Below are positions 6,839 to 14,981 of a stretch of 22,700 nucleotides of DNA, in pieces. Position 1 is the stretch's first letter. Every line of letters begins with the position of its first letter. Both the position numbers and the translations under genes were made by a program. The DNA is from an uncultured Eubacteriales bacterium (GTDB lineage Bacteria; Bacillota; Clostridia; Oscillospirales; Oscillospiraceae). Under the pieces are notes generated by a model. The model had not been told where the DNA came from and searched no databases. It saw only the letters and a program-made list of their open reading frames with translations. Location of the stretch: positions 1-22,700 of the forward strand of contig CAJLCS010000031.1 in the NCBI GenBank assembly GCA_905205195.1, written 5' to 3'.

Positions 6839-6895
6839 GATTTATCGCTCCTTTTTCTTGTTCGGATGCCTGTATCGTACCACATCGCTTTGTAA

Positions 6896-6925
6896 AAATC
6901 TATCATAAATCTGTCAGAAAATATC
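6896..6925. promoter_or_regulatory. Helically phased repeats, possible AraC operator
   Basis: AAATCTATCA (6896-6905) and AAATCTGTCA (6907-6916) are 9/10 identical and start 11 bp apart. A poorer third copy AAATATC begins at 6919. Repeats one helical turn apart in the gap between an AraC gene and its divergent operon are a reasonable regulator-binding site. A poor minus-strand -35 (TAGATT, 6897-6902) with -10 TACGAT (6874-6879), 17 nt apart, would overlap these repeats and could be activator-dependent. This is inference. Confidence 0.35.
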
Positions 6926-6947
6926 GGAATTTTGTTCATAGTGTCAA
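6918..6947 (-). promoter_or_regulatory. Candidate promoter of the oxidoreductase operon
   Basis: On the minus strand TTGACA (6942-6947) and TATTTT (6918-6923) are spaced by 18 nt. This would give a leader of about 70 nt before the first oxidoreductase gene. The -10 is imperfect and an alternative promoter closer to the gene is possible. Confidence 0.4.
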
Positions 6948-6961
6948 CGGAGGCCATCGGC

Positions 6962-7876
6962 ATGACGTCAAAGCCAAACGCTTACCGGGAAACGGAGTTT
7001 ACTTCTCTTCAGGATTTCCCATTTTCCTGCCATATGCAGCGGGTGATCGCCGCCGGACCCGTCGCCCAGCCCCATGTCCATACCCGGATCGAATTGCTCT
7101 ACTGCCTGTCCGGCTGTCAGCAGGTCACCGTCAATCAGGAGGAATTTCCTTTCCGCCCGGGGGACCTGATTCTCATCAATTCCAACGCCATTCACGCCGT
7201 CACCGCCCTGACGGACGAGCCGCAGGCCTACGCGGTCTATCAATTCAGCCCGGAGCTGCTGTACGCCGCGGCCCCCTCCGGGGCGGAGCTGAAATACCTG
7301 CTGCCCTTTACCATGAAGGACGCCCAGACCCAGAAGCTGTTTACGGCGGCGGAACTGGAGGGCACCGCCGTGCCGGGGCTGATCCGCAGCCTGTCCGAGG
7401 AATACGAAACGCTGCCCTTCGGCTATGAGCTGGCCATCCGGCTGAGCATCCAGCAGCTGTTTCTGTGGATTCTGCGCCGCTGGCACGACCGGGGGCTGTC
7501 GCTGGAGCTGACGGCCAGCGACACGGGCCGGAGTCTGGCCCCGGCGCTGGACTATGTCTGGGCCAACTTCTCCCAGAATATCACCGTGGCGCAGATGGCG
7601 GACCTGTGCTCCATGAGCTACAGCTACTTTTCCCGGACCTTCCGGCGGTTTACCGGCCAGAATTTTGTCCGGTATCTCACCTCCGTCCGGCTGCTCAACG
7701 CCAAGACGCTGCTGTCCACCACGTCGCTGTCCGTGACGGAAATCGCCATGCGGGTGGGCTTTTCCGGCGCCAGCTATTTTATTGAGCAGTTCCGCTGCGC
7801 CGAGGGCATTCCGCCCCACCACTACCGCAGCCTGCTGCACCGGCCACCGGAGCAGGAGCAGCGGCGGTCGGTCTAA
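6962..7876 (+). CDS. AraC family regulator with N-terminal cupin domain
   Basis: This 304-residue protein has an N-terminal cupin (about 30-100: QPHVHTRIELLYCLSG, then FRPGDLILINSNAIHAV) for effector binding. The C-terminal AraC double helix-turn-helix (about 195-292) includes ITVAQMADLCSMSYSYFSRTF and VTEIAMRVGFSGASYFIEQF. The ATG at 6962 is chosen because GGAGG (6949-6953) lies just upstream; an upstream TTG at 6932 in the same frame lacks such a site. It is divergent from the two-gene Gfo/Idh/MocA operon, its likely target. Its 3' end overlaps the next AraC gene, transcribed in the opposite direction, by 4 bp. Confidence 0.92.
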   Translation: MTSKPNAYRETEFTSLQDFPFSCHMQRVIAAGPVAQPHVHTRIELLYCLSGCQQVTVNQEEFPFRPGDLILINSNAIHAVTALTDEPQAYAVYQFSPELLYAAAPSGAELKYLLPFTMKDAQTQKLFTAAELEGTAVPGLIRSLSEEYETLPFGYELAIRLSIQQLFLWILRRWHDRGLSLELTASDTGRSLAPALDYVWANFSQNITVAQMADLCSMSYSYFSRTFRRFTGQNFVRYLTSVRLLNAKTLLSTTSLSVTEIAMRVGFSGASYFIEQFRCAEGIPPHHYRSLLHRPPEQEQRRSV

Positions 7877-8625
7877 AGGCCGTAGCGCTGCCGGGACGGC
7901 GGATAGCCGAAGGTGCGCCTGAAGGCGGTGGAGAATGTTTTTTCGTCCGAAAATCCAACCTTCTCCGCCACGGCGGCCACGGAATCGTACCCGGCATTGA
8001 GCAGCATTTTGGCCCGCTCAAAGCGAATCGCGTCCAGCGTCTGTTTGGGCGACGTGCCCAGCGTCTGCCGGAACTGCCGCCGCAGGTAGGAATCGCTGAC
8101 ATGCAGCGCCCGGGCCACCGCGGCAATGTTCAGCGCAGGATCCGCGAAATGCTGCCGCAGATAGTCCCGCGCCGCCGCCACAAGCGCCGCCGTCTCCCGG
8201 CTGTCAGCCCGGCCCGCCGTTTCCCCCAGAGTGCGGTACAGCAGTGCAGCCGTCTCGTAATAATACCCCGGCTCCTGCCGGTTCCACAGTTCCAGCGCCC
8301 GGCGGAACAGCGGCTCCAGCGTCTCCCGGTCCGCCGACGGCAAAACCTCCGGCTCCGGCCAGGGGCATTCCGGCAGCGTAAAGTGAAATACGATCATTTT
8401 GTCCCGGACCGCCCGACGGCGATAGCCGAATTGGGCCGGGAAAAAGGCCAGATCCCCGGTATGCAGCGGGAGGGTGCGGCCCCGGAACTCGATTTCCGTC
8501 TCCGCCTCGGTCCGCAGGGACAGGGCGCAGAACGGCCGGGGCGCGGTCCAGTAGTCGGCATTCCGTTCGTCAAACTCCAGAACGCCCAGCAGCCGGATTG
8601 CCAACTGCGGTTCGTCAAAAAACAT
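7873..8625 (-). CDS. AraC family transcriptional regulator
   Basis: This is a 250-residue AraC/XylS regulator. The N-terminal cupin-like ligand domain (about 1-90, with LHTGDLAFFPAQFGYRR) is followed by a helical linker. The C-terminal DNA-binding domain (about 150-247) includes NIAAVARALHVSDSYLRRQF and VAAVAEKVGFSDEKTFSTAF and ends GYPPSRQRYG. The start is the ATG preceded by GAGGTG six nt upstream; an in-frame GTG three codons earlier overlaps that site. It is divergent from the GH10 gene, its likely target. Its stop overlaps the stop of the converging AraC gene within TCTAAAG. Confidence 0.92.
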   Translation of the reverse strand: MFFDEPQLAIRLLGVLEFDERNADYWTAPRPFCALSLRTEAETEIEFRGRTLPLHTGDLAFFPAQFGYRRRAVRDKMIVFHFTLPECPWPEPEVLPSADRETLEPLFRRALELWNRQEPGYYYETAALLYRTLGETAGRADSRETAALVAAARDYLRQHFADPALNIAAVARALHVSDSYLRRQFRQTLGTSPKQTLDAIRFERAKMLLNAGYDSVAAVAEKVGFSDEKTFSTAFRRTFGYPPSRQRYGL

Positions 8626-8643
8626 GGCGGTCACCTCATCTTC

Positions 8644-8672
8644 AGTGTAACACGGCAGGTTCCGAAAATCAA
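8644..8672 (-). promoter_or_regulatory. Candidate promoter of the araC gene next to GH10
   Basis: On the minus strand TTGATT (8667-8672) and TACACT (8644-8649) are spaced by 17 nt. The predicted start would leave a leader of only about 12 nt carrying the GAGGTG ribosome binding site. The -35 falls inside one of the TTCCGAAAA direct repeats, which would allow autoregulation. Confidence 0.45.
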
Positions 8673-8723
8673 ACCTTTTCTTCCGAAAAATCAGTGTCCT
8701 TTTGGGTCGCAGCGCGGTAAACT
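8660..8723 (+). promoter_or_regulatory. Direct-repeat operator and weak promoter before GH10
   Basis: TTCCGAAAATCA (8660-8671) recurs as TTCCGAAAAATCA (8681-8693), with starts exactly 21 bp apart, two helical turns, as in classical AraC half-site pairs. Directly downstream are a poor -35 TGTCCT (8695-8700) and a -10 TAAACT (8718-8723) spaced by 17 nt, the layout of an activator-dependent promoter. A small hairpin CGGGCA/TGCCCG (8732-8748) lies in the leader. The binding protein is assumed, not shown. Confidence 0.45.
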
Positions 8724-8771
8724 GGTTGCAGCGGGCAGAGATTGCCCGACCATCGGAAAAGGAGAACGGTT

Positions 8772-10097
8772 ATGTCCAGAAAAGAAACTGCCCTGAAGTA
8801 TTTTCAGGAGCAAAGCACAGCCACAGCCCAGCGAGTCCGTCACGACATCGAGCAGAACCGGAAGGGCGACGCCCATCTGACGCTCCGCAGCGCCTCCGGC
8901 ACTTTACCCGCCGACCTGACGGTGGAAATCCGCCAGACCGGCCACGAATTCAAATTCGGCGCCAATCTGTTCATGCTTGACGAATTTGAGAGCGAGGAAA
9001 AGAATCGGATTTACCGGGAAAAATTCCCGGAGGCCTTCAATCTGGCCACGGTTCCGTTTTACTGGAGCGATCTGGAGCCGGAGGAGGGCAAGCCCCGCTA
9101 TGCGGCGGATTCCCCGAAGATCTACCGCCGTCCCGCCCCGGACCTGTGCGTGGCCTACTGCAAGGAAAAGGGCATCGAGCCAAAGTGCCACTGCCTGAAT
9201 TACGACGCCTTTGTGCCGGAGTGGGTCCGTTACCGCACGGTGCAGGAGCAGAAGGAGCTGCTTGAAAAGCGATTCCGGGAGATTGCTGCCCGCTATGCCG
9301 ACGATCTGCCCAGCTTTGAGGTCACCAACGAGACGCTCCAGAACTGCAAGTCCGCCTTCTTCTACGAGGATGATTTCCTGGACTGGAGCTACCGGATGGC
9401 GGACCGGTATTTCCCCAAAAACCGGCTGATTATCAACGATTACAACATCTGGTTCCCGGAATCCTACAATAACCGCCACGCGTACTACATGCAGATCGAG
9501 CGGCTGTTCCGGGACGGCATTACCCATCTGGATTCCATCGGGATGCAGTTCCACAGCTTCTTCCCCCGGGAAGAGGAACCCCGCATGGCGGCCCAGCGCT
9601 ACAATCCGGAGACGCTGCTGCGGCTGATGGATCTCTACGCCAGACTGGGCAAGGCCGAGCAGATCACGGAAATGACGCTGCCCGCCTACAGTGCCGACCC
9701 CGAGGACGAGGAAATTCAGGCCGAGCTGCTGCGGAACGTCTACACCGTCTTCTTCAGCCATCCCGCCATGGAGGCCATCATTTACTGGAACATGGTGGAC
9801 GGCTACGCCGCTTTTGCCCCCCAGGGCGATATGACGGCCGGTGAAAACCACTACCACGGCGGCCTGCTCCGGTTTGACATGAGTGAAAAGCCCGCCTATC
9901 GGGTGCTGAAGGATCTGGTAAATCGCCAGTGGCATACGGAGCAGACCGTCAAGGCAAGCGGCGACCGGCTCACCTTCCGGGGCTTCTACGGCGACTATCA
10001 GCTTACGTTCCACGGAAACGGGAAAACCGTCACCGTCCCCTACCGACTCTCCCGCCACGCCGTCAACGACCGGACCATTGAAATTCCGAATTTATAA
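8772..10097 (+). CDS. Divergent GH10-like glycoside hydrolase, cytosolic
   Basis: This 441-residue protein has a beta-rich N-terminal part (about 30-70), a TIM barrel (about 75-395) and a beta-rich C-terminal tail (about 400-441, RGFYGDYQLTFHG). The acid/base Glu187 follows Asn186 in VTNE. The nucleophile Glu300 is in ITEMT, where GH10 normally has ITELD. Gln259 and His261 (QFH) match the family QxH. However, the xylanase loop with EN and K after FNxxT is FYWSDLEP here, and WHxQ is YDAF (144-147). A classical xylanase specificity is therefore doubtful. There is no signal peptide, so it would act on imported oligosaccharides. AAAAGGAG precedes the ATG. It is divergent from an AraC regulator. 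Confidence 0.85.
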   Translation: MSRKETALKYFQEQSTATAQRVRHDIEQNRKGDAHLTLRSASGTLPADLTVEIRQTGHEFKFGANLFMLDEFESEEKNRIYREKFPEAFNLATVPFYWSDLEPEEGKPRYAADSPKIYRRPAPDLCVAYCKEKGIEPKCHCLNYDAFVPEWVRYRTVQEQKELLEKRFREIAARYADDLPSFEVTNETLQNCKSAFFYEDDFLDWSYRMADRYFPKNRLIINDYNIWFPESYNNRHAYYMQIERLFRDGITHLDSIGMQFHSFFPREEEPRMAAQRYNPETLLRLMDLYARLGKAEQITEMTLPAYSADPEDEEIQAELLRNVYTVFFSHPAMEAIIYWNMVDGYAAFAPQGDMTAGENHYHGGLLRFDMSEKPAYRVLKDLVNRQWHTEQTVKASGDRLTFRGFYGDYQLTFHGNGKTVTVPYRLSRHAVNDRTIEIPNL

Positions 10098-10106
10098 CCG
10101 CACTGC

Positions 10107-10140
10107 GCCGCCCCGGAACATCCGGGGCGGCTTCTTTTTT
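10107..10140 (+). terminator. Strong intrinsic terminator after GH10
   Basis: GCCGCCCCGG (10107-10116) pairs perfectly with CCGGGGCGGC (10122-10131) around a 5-nt loop, followed by TTCTTTTTT. It isolates the GH10 unit from the miaB operon downstream. Confidence 0.92.
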
Positions 10141-10184
10141 CACGGACGTGCCGATTTCGGAGCCATCTTTTCCGCAAGCGGCTC

Positions 10185-10213
10185 TTGCAAAAAACCGGGG
10201 GAAATGGTATGAT
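10185..10213 (+). promoter_or_regulatory. Promoter of the miaB-mutS-mutL-miaA-hfq operon
   Basis: TTGCAA (10185-10190) and TATGAT (10208-10213) are spaced by 17 nt, with an extended -10 TGG directly before the hexamer. It is the only good promoter between the GH10 terminator and miaB, and it predicts a leader of about 29 nt. Confidence 0.75.
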
Positions 10214-10248
10214 ATTGTCTTAAGAACGTATGACCGGAGGAACCTGAT

Positions 10249-11655
10249 TTGAACGGAAAAACAACAGTCATTCCGCAGGAACAGCTTGCACAGCAGCTGG
10301 CCCGCTGCGACCGCATTGCCGCATATTGGATGGAACGGGGCCGGACGCCCCTTGCCTATGTGGAGACCTACGGCTGCCAGCAGAACGAGGCCGACTCGGA
10401 GAAGATCCGCGGAATGCTGGTGCAGAGCGGCTATGCCATGACGGACAGTGCCGAAGGCGCCGACGTGGTGGTGCTCAACACCTGCGCCATCCGGGAGCAC
10501 GCGGAGCAGCGTGTGTTCGGCAATCTGGGCGCGCTGACTCACACCAAGCGCCGCCACCCGGACCAGAAAATCTTCCTGTGCGGCTGCATGGCCGGGCAGG
10601 CCTCCGTTTCCGAGCGGATCCGCAAAAGCTATCCCCATGTGGACGGTGTTTTTTCCACCCATCACCTGTGGCAGTTCCCCGAGCTGCTGGAGCAGGTGCT
10701 GACCACGGGAAAACGGCAGTTTTATGTGGCCGACGAAGCCGGTTCCATCGCCGAAGGCATTCCCCAGGTCCGGGACGGGAAACTCAAGGCCTGGGTTTCC
10801 ATCATGTACGGCTGCAACAACTTCTGCACCTACTGCATTGTGCCCTACGTCCGGGGCCGGGAGCGGAGCCGCAAAAAAGAGGACATTCTGGCCGAATGCC
10901 GCAGCCTCATCGAGGGCGGCTGCCGGGAAATCACCCTGCTGGGCCAGAACGTCAACTCCTATGGCAAGGGTCTGGAGGATAACGGGGACTTTTCCGACCT
11001 TCTGGCGGAAATTGCGGCAATTCCCGGAGATTTTCTCATCCGCTTCATGACCAGCCATCCCCGGGATGCGGGGAAAAAGCTGTTTGACACCATGGCTTCT
11101 TCTCCCAAGATCGCCAAGCAGCTGCACCTGCCCTTCCAGTCCGGCTCCAGCCGGGTGCTGAAGGCCATGAACCGGCACTACGACCGGGAAAAGTACCTGT
11201 CGCTGGTGCAGTACGCCAAGTCCGTCATGCCCGAGCTGGTGCTGACCAGTGACGTGATCGTGGGCTTCCCCGGCGAAACCGAGGAGGAATTCGAGGAAAC
11301 CGTCTCGCTGATCCGTCAGGTGCGCTATGACGCCCTGTTTACCTTTATCTTCTCTCCCCGGGAGGGAACCCCCGCCGCCTCCATGGCGGACCCCACGCCG
11401 AAGGAGGAGAAAAACCGCCGGTTTGACCGGCTCTGCGCCGTACAGAACGAAATTTCCGAGGAAATTCACCGGGGCTATGTGGGCAAAACCCTGCGCTGTC
11501 TTGTGGACGGCCGGGAAAAGGACCTGCTCACCGCCCGCACCGAGGGCGGACGTCTGGTGCGGCTTTCCAGCCCCGACTGCCTGATCGGCACCTACCAGCC
11601 CGTCACCATCACCGGCTCCACCACCTGGAGCCTGACCGGCCGAATCGCCGACTGA
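10249..11655 (+). CDS. miaB: MiaB, tRNA-2-methylthio-N6-dimethylallyladenosine synthase
   Basis: This 468-residue radical-SAM methylthiotransferase adds the 2-methylthio group to i6A37 in tRNAs that read codons starting with U. The N-terminal UPF0004 domain supplies three cysteines for the auxiliary Fe-S cluster (YGCQQNE, NTCAIRE, LCGCMAG). The radical-SAM cluster motif CNNFCTYC is at Cys189, Cys193 and Cys196. A TRAM domain occupies about the last 65 residues. The start is TTG, eight nt after GGAGG (10236-10240); no better ATG exists. It is the first gene of the operon, with miaA, which makes its substrate, five genes downstream. mutS starts 17 nt after its stop. Confidence 0.96.
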   Translation: MNGKTTVIPQEQLAQQLARCDRIAAYWMERGRTPLAYVETYGCQQNEADSEKIRGMLVQSGYAMTDSAEGADVVVLNTCAIREHAEQRVFGNLGALTHTKRRHPDQKIFLCGCMAGQASVSERIRKSYPHVDGVFSTHHLWQFPELLEQVLTTGKRQFYVADEAGSIAEGIPQVRDGKLKAWVSIMYGCNNFCTYCIVPYVRGRERSRKKEDILAECRSLIEGGCREITLLGQNVNSYGKGLEDNGDFSDLLAEIAAIPGDFLIRFMTSHPRDAGKKLFDTMASSPKIAKQLHLPFQSGSSRVLKAMNRHYDREKYLSLVQYAKSVMPELVLTSDVIVGFPGETEEEFEETVSLIRQVRYDALFTFIFSPREGTPAASMADPTPKEEKNRRFDRLCAVQNEISEEIHRGYVGKTLRCLVDGREKDLLTARTEGGRLVRLSSPDCLIGTYQPVTITGSTTWSLTGRIAD

Positions 11656-11672
11656 GAAAAGGAGATGCATCC

Positions 11673-14276
11673 ATGGCCACACCTGCCGCCGAGCTGACGC
11701 CCATGAAGCGCCAGTACTATGAAATGAAGGAACGCAATCAGGACTGCATCCTGTTCTTCCGACTGGGCGACTTCTACGAAATGTTCGACGAAGACGCCAG
11801 ACTGGCCGCCAAGGAGCTGGACCTGACGCTGACCACCCGGGACCGGGGCAAGCCCAAGGAGGAGCAAACGCCCATGTGCGGCGTGCCCTTCCACAGCGTG
11901 GATTCCTACATTGCCCGGCTGGTGGCCAAGGGCTACAAGGTGGCCATCTGCGAGCAGATGGAGGACCCGGCGCTGGCCAAGGGACTGGTGGACCGGGACA
12001 TTACCCGGATCGTCACCCCCGGCACCGTCACAGAAAGCTGTATGCTCGACGAGCATAAAAACAACTACATGGCCTGCCTGTACGGGCTGGACGGGAAATT
12101 CGGTCTGGCCTTCTGCGACGTGTCCACCGGCGCGTTTTACGTCACCGTCTGCGACGGTCCTCAGGCCGTTGCATCGGAGTTGGGCCGGTTCGGCCCCTCG
12201 GAGGTCATCCGCGGCGGCGACGGCGTTTCCTGCAAGCTCATCGACGACGCGCTGTTTCTCCGGCTCAACTGCTGCGTGGACGAAGGAAAGCCCGACCAGT
12301 TCGACCTGACCAATGCCGAATCGCTGCTGGAGGACCATTTCCATACCACCCTTGCCGATCTGAGCCTGACCGGCCTGCCCGCCGCCCAGATTGCCGCCGG
12401 TACCCTGCTGCAAACGCTGCTGTTCGTCCAGAAAAACGATCTGGCCCACATCCGGCAGCTGCAATACTACACCACCGGCAAATTCATGGAGCTGGATCTG
12501 GACGCCCGCCGGAATCTGGAGCTGACGGAAACCATGCGCTCCAAGGATAAAAAAGGGACGCTTCTGTGGGTGCTGGACAAGACCCGCACCCCCATGGGCA
12601 GCCGGATGCTCCGTAGCTGGCTGGAAAAGCCGCTGCTGGACCCGACGGAAATCGAGCGCCGCCTGACGGCGGTGGAGGAGCTGAACGGCGACGCCATCGT
12701 TCGGGGCGAGCTGACGGAAGCGCTGAAGGACATTCCCGATCTGGAGCGGATCATGGCCCGGATCGTCACCGGACACGTCAACTGCCGGGAGCTGCTGGGA
12801 CTGGCCCGGGGCCTGCGCGCCCTGCCCGACGTCAAACAACAGCTGCAGAAGCTGTCATCGCCCCTGCTGCGGAAAATCGAGCAGGTCATCGACCCGCTGA
12901 CGGCTTTTGCCGACCAGATCGAGAATACCATCGTGGACGAGCCACCGCTGACCGTCCGAGAGGGCGGCATGATCCGCAAAGGTGCCAACGAGGAAGCCGA
13001 CCGGCTGCGGGACATCATGGAAGGCGGCTCCGGCACCATTGCGGCCATCGAAGCCGCCGAGCGGGAGAAAACCGGCATCCGCACACTGAAAGTCGGCTTT
13101 AACCGGGTGTTTGGCTATTATATTGAGGTATCCAAGTCCTTTGCCGATCAGGTGCCCGCCAACTACATCCGCAAGCAGACGCTGGTAAACTGCGAGCGAT
13201 ACATCACCCAGGAGCTGAAAGAGCTGGAAAATCAGGTGCTCACCGCCAAGGACCGGCTCACTGCGCTGGAATATCAGATTTTTAACGAGCTGCGGACTGA
13301 TCTTGCCGCTCAGGCGCCCTCCGTGCAGCTGTCCGCCTCCGCCGTCGGCGCCGCCGACGCCCTGTGCAGTCTGGCCGCCGTGGCCGCCGCCAGGGGCTAC
13401 TGCCGCCCGGAAATCAATCTGGGCAACGAAATCCGCATTACCGACGGGCGGCACCCCGTGGTGGAGCAGATGCAGGCCGACAGTCTCTTCGTGCCCAACG
13501 ACACTGCCCTCGGCGCCGCCGACAATCAGGTTTCCATCATCACCGGTCCCAATATGGCCGGTAAGTCCACCTATATGCGTCAGGTGGCGCTGATTGTGCT
13601 GATGGCCCAGATGGGGTCCTTCGTCCCGGCCCGCTCCGCCAGCATCGGTCTGGTGGACCGGGTGTTCACCCGCATCGGCGCCAGCGACGATCTGGCCTCC
13701 GGCCAGTCTACCTTCATGGTGGAAATGTCCGAGGTGGCCTCCATCCTGAAATACGCCACCGCCCGGAGTCTGCTGATTCTGGACGAAATCGGCCGGGGCA
13801 CCTCCACCTACGACGGCATGGCCATTGCCCGGGCGGTACTGGAATATGCCGCCAGCCCCAAACGGCTGGGAGCCAAGACGCTGTTTGCCACCCACTACCA
13901 TGAACTGAGCGTCATCGAAAACGAGCTGCCCAACGTCAAAAATTACAATATTGCCGTGAAAAAGCGGGGCGACCAGATGATTTTCCTGCGGAAAATCGTC
14001 CCCGGCGCTGCCGACGACAGCTACGGCATCGAGGTGGCCAAGCTGGCGGGTCTGCCCGCCCCGGTGATCACCCGGGCCAGAGAGATTCTGGCGGAGCTGG
14101 AAAGTCAGGTCCCCTCGGCACCCCAGGCCCCGGCGCCCCAGCCCGACGATCAGGTCAGCCTGCTGGATCTGCGGGCGCAGCAGGTCTGCGGCGTGCTGGA
14201 AAAGCTCACCGTGGAGACGCTTACCCCCATCGAAGCCCTCAACGAACTGTATCAACTGAAGAAAATGCTGGAATAA
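11673..14276 (+). CDS. mutS: MutS, DNA mismatch recognition ATPase
   Basis: This 867-residue protein has the usual bacterial MutS1 length and domain order. The mismatch-binding domain carries the Phe34-Tyr35-Glu36 wedge in GDFYEMF. Connector, lever and clamp domains follow. The ABC-type ATPase has Walker A GPNMAGKS (625-632), Walker B with signature LLILDEIGRGTSTYDG, and the dimer-interface ATHYHEL. A C-terminal helical tail follows. It recognises mismatches and recruits MutL, encoded two genes downstream. AAAGGAG precedes the ATG. The next gene starts 2 nt after the stop, so they are co-transcribed and probably translationally coupled. Confidence 0.98.
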   Translation: MATPAAELTPMKRQYYEMKERNQDCILFFRLGDFYEMFDEDARLAAKELDLTLTTRDRGKPKEEQTPMCGVPFHSVDSYIARLVAKGYKVAICEQMEDPALAKGLVDRDITRIVTPGTVTESCMLDEHKNNYMACLYGLDGKFGLAFCDVSTGAFYVTVCDGPQAVASELGRFGPSEVIRGGDGVSCKLIDDALFLRLNCCVDEGKPDQFDLTNAESLLEDHFHTTLADLSLTGLPAAQIAAGTLLQTLLFVQKNDLAHIRQLQYYTTGKFMELDLDARRNLELTETMRSKDKKGTLLWVLDKTRTPMGSRMLRSWLEKPLLDPTEIERRLTAVEELNGDAIVRGELTEALKDIPDLERIMARIVTGHVNCRELLGLARGLRALPDVKQQLQKLSSPLLRKIEQVIDPLTAFADQIENTIVDEPPLTVREGGMIRKGANEEADRLRDIMEGGSGTIAAIEAAEREKTGIRTLKVGFNRVFGYYIEVSKSFADQVPANYIRKQTLVNCERYITQELKELENQVLTAKDRLTALEYQIFNELRTDLAAQAPSVQLSASAVGAADALCSLAAVAAARGYCRPEINLGNEIRITDGRHPVVEQMQADSLFVPNDTALGAADNQVSIITGPNMAGKSTYMRQVALIVLMAQMGSFVPARSASIGLVDRVFTRIGASDDLASGQSTFMVEMSEVASILKYATARSLLILDEIGRGTSTYDGMAIARAVLEYAASPKRLGAKTLFATHYHELSVIENELPNVKNYNIAVKKRGDQMIFLRKIVPGAADDSYGIEVAKLAGLPAPVITRAREILAELESQVPSAPQAPAPQPDDQVSLLDLRAQQVCGVLEKLTVETLTPIEALNELYQLKKMLE

Positions 14277-14278
14277 CC

Positions 14279-14977
14279 ATGAAAAAGCATACCACAACAC
14301 CGCAAACCCCCTCCCGGCGGGAGATGCTGCCCGGTTGGATCTATCTGATCGCGGAGCTGTTCTTCCTGCCCTCCCTGCTGTCGGCCGGCAACCGGCTTCT
14401 GCCCCGTCCGCTGTCCGACGCATGGCTGAATTTTCTGTTTTTCTCCCTGAATTTCCTCGTCATCCTGCTGATTTTCCACCGGCTGCTCCGGGCGGGCCTG
14501 ACCGTTGCCCGGAAGGATCCGTGGAATTTTCTGGTGTCCAGCGCCGCCTGCTTTGTGCTGTACTGGCTGTGTGCCGCGGCGCTGAACCGGGGTATTCTGC
14601 TGCTGGACCCGTCCTTTTCCAACGCCAACGACGGCAGCATCGCCGCCATGGCCGGGAACCACTACCGGCTGATGGCCATCGGCACCGTTCTGCTGGTGCC
14701 GCCGGTGGAGGAATGCCTGTACCGGGGGCTGATTTTCGGCGGCCTGTACCGGAAAAACCGGTTTCTTGCCTATCTTCTGTCCATTCTGGCCTTCTGTGCC
14801 ATTCATGTGCTGGGATTTCTCGGCACCCGGCCGCCGCTGACGCTGGCGCTCAGCGCGCTGCAATACGTCCCCGCCGGCTTCTTTCTGGCGCTGGCCTTCC
14901 AGAAAACCGGCACCGTCTGGTCGCCCATTCTGGTCCACGCCGCCATCAATGCCGCCGCCATGTACTCCGTGAGGTGA
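14279..14977 (+). CDS. CPBP family intramembrane glutamic endopeptidase
   Basis: This 232-residue membrane protein has several hydrophobic segments. The CPBP (Abi/CAAX protease-like) motifs are present: EECLYR (Glu144, Glu145, Arg149), the FCAIHVLG histidine motif, and a final HAAINAAAM motif. Such proteins cleave membrane substrates or, in some bacteria, serve bacteriocin self-immunity or process signal peptides; the target here is unknown. It starts 2 nt after the mutS stop with only a weak ribosome binding site, suggesting translational coupling. mutL follows after 4 nt. It is an unusual member of a repair operon. Confidence 0.9.
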   Translation: MKKHTTTPQTPSRREMLPGWIYLIAELFFLPSLLSAGNRLLPRPLSDAWLNFLFFSLNFLVILLIFHRLLRAGLTVARKDPWNFLVSSAACFVLYWLCAAALNRGILLLDPSFSNANDGSIAAMAGNHYRLMAIGTVLLVPPVEECLYRGLIFGGLYRKNRFLAYLLSILAFCAIHVLGFLGTRPPLTLALSALQYVPAGFFLALAFQKTGTVWSPILVHAAINAAAMYSVR

Positions 14978-14981
14978 TTTC

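Noticed and set aside
12855..14423. Long open frame antisense to mutS
   Set aside because: Shadow frame in GC-rich coding sequence with no ribosome binding site or recognisable domain.
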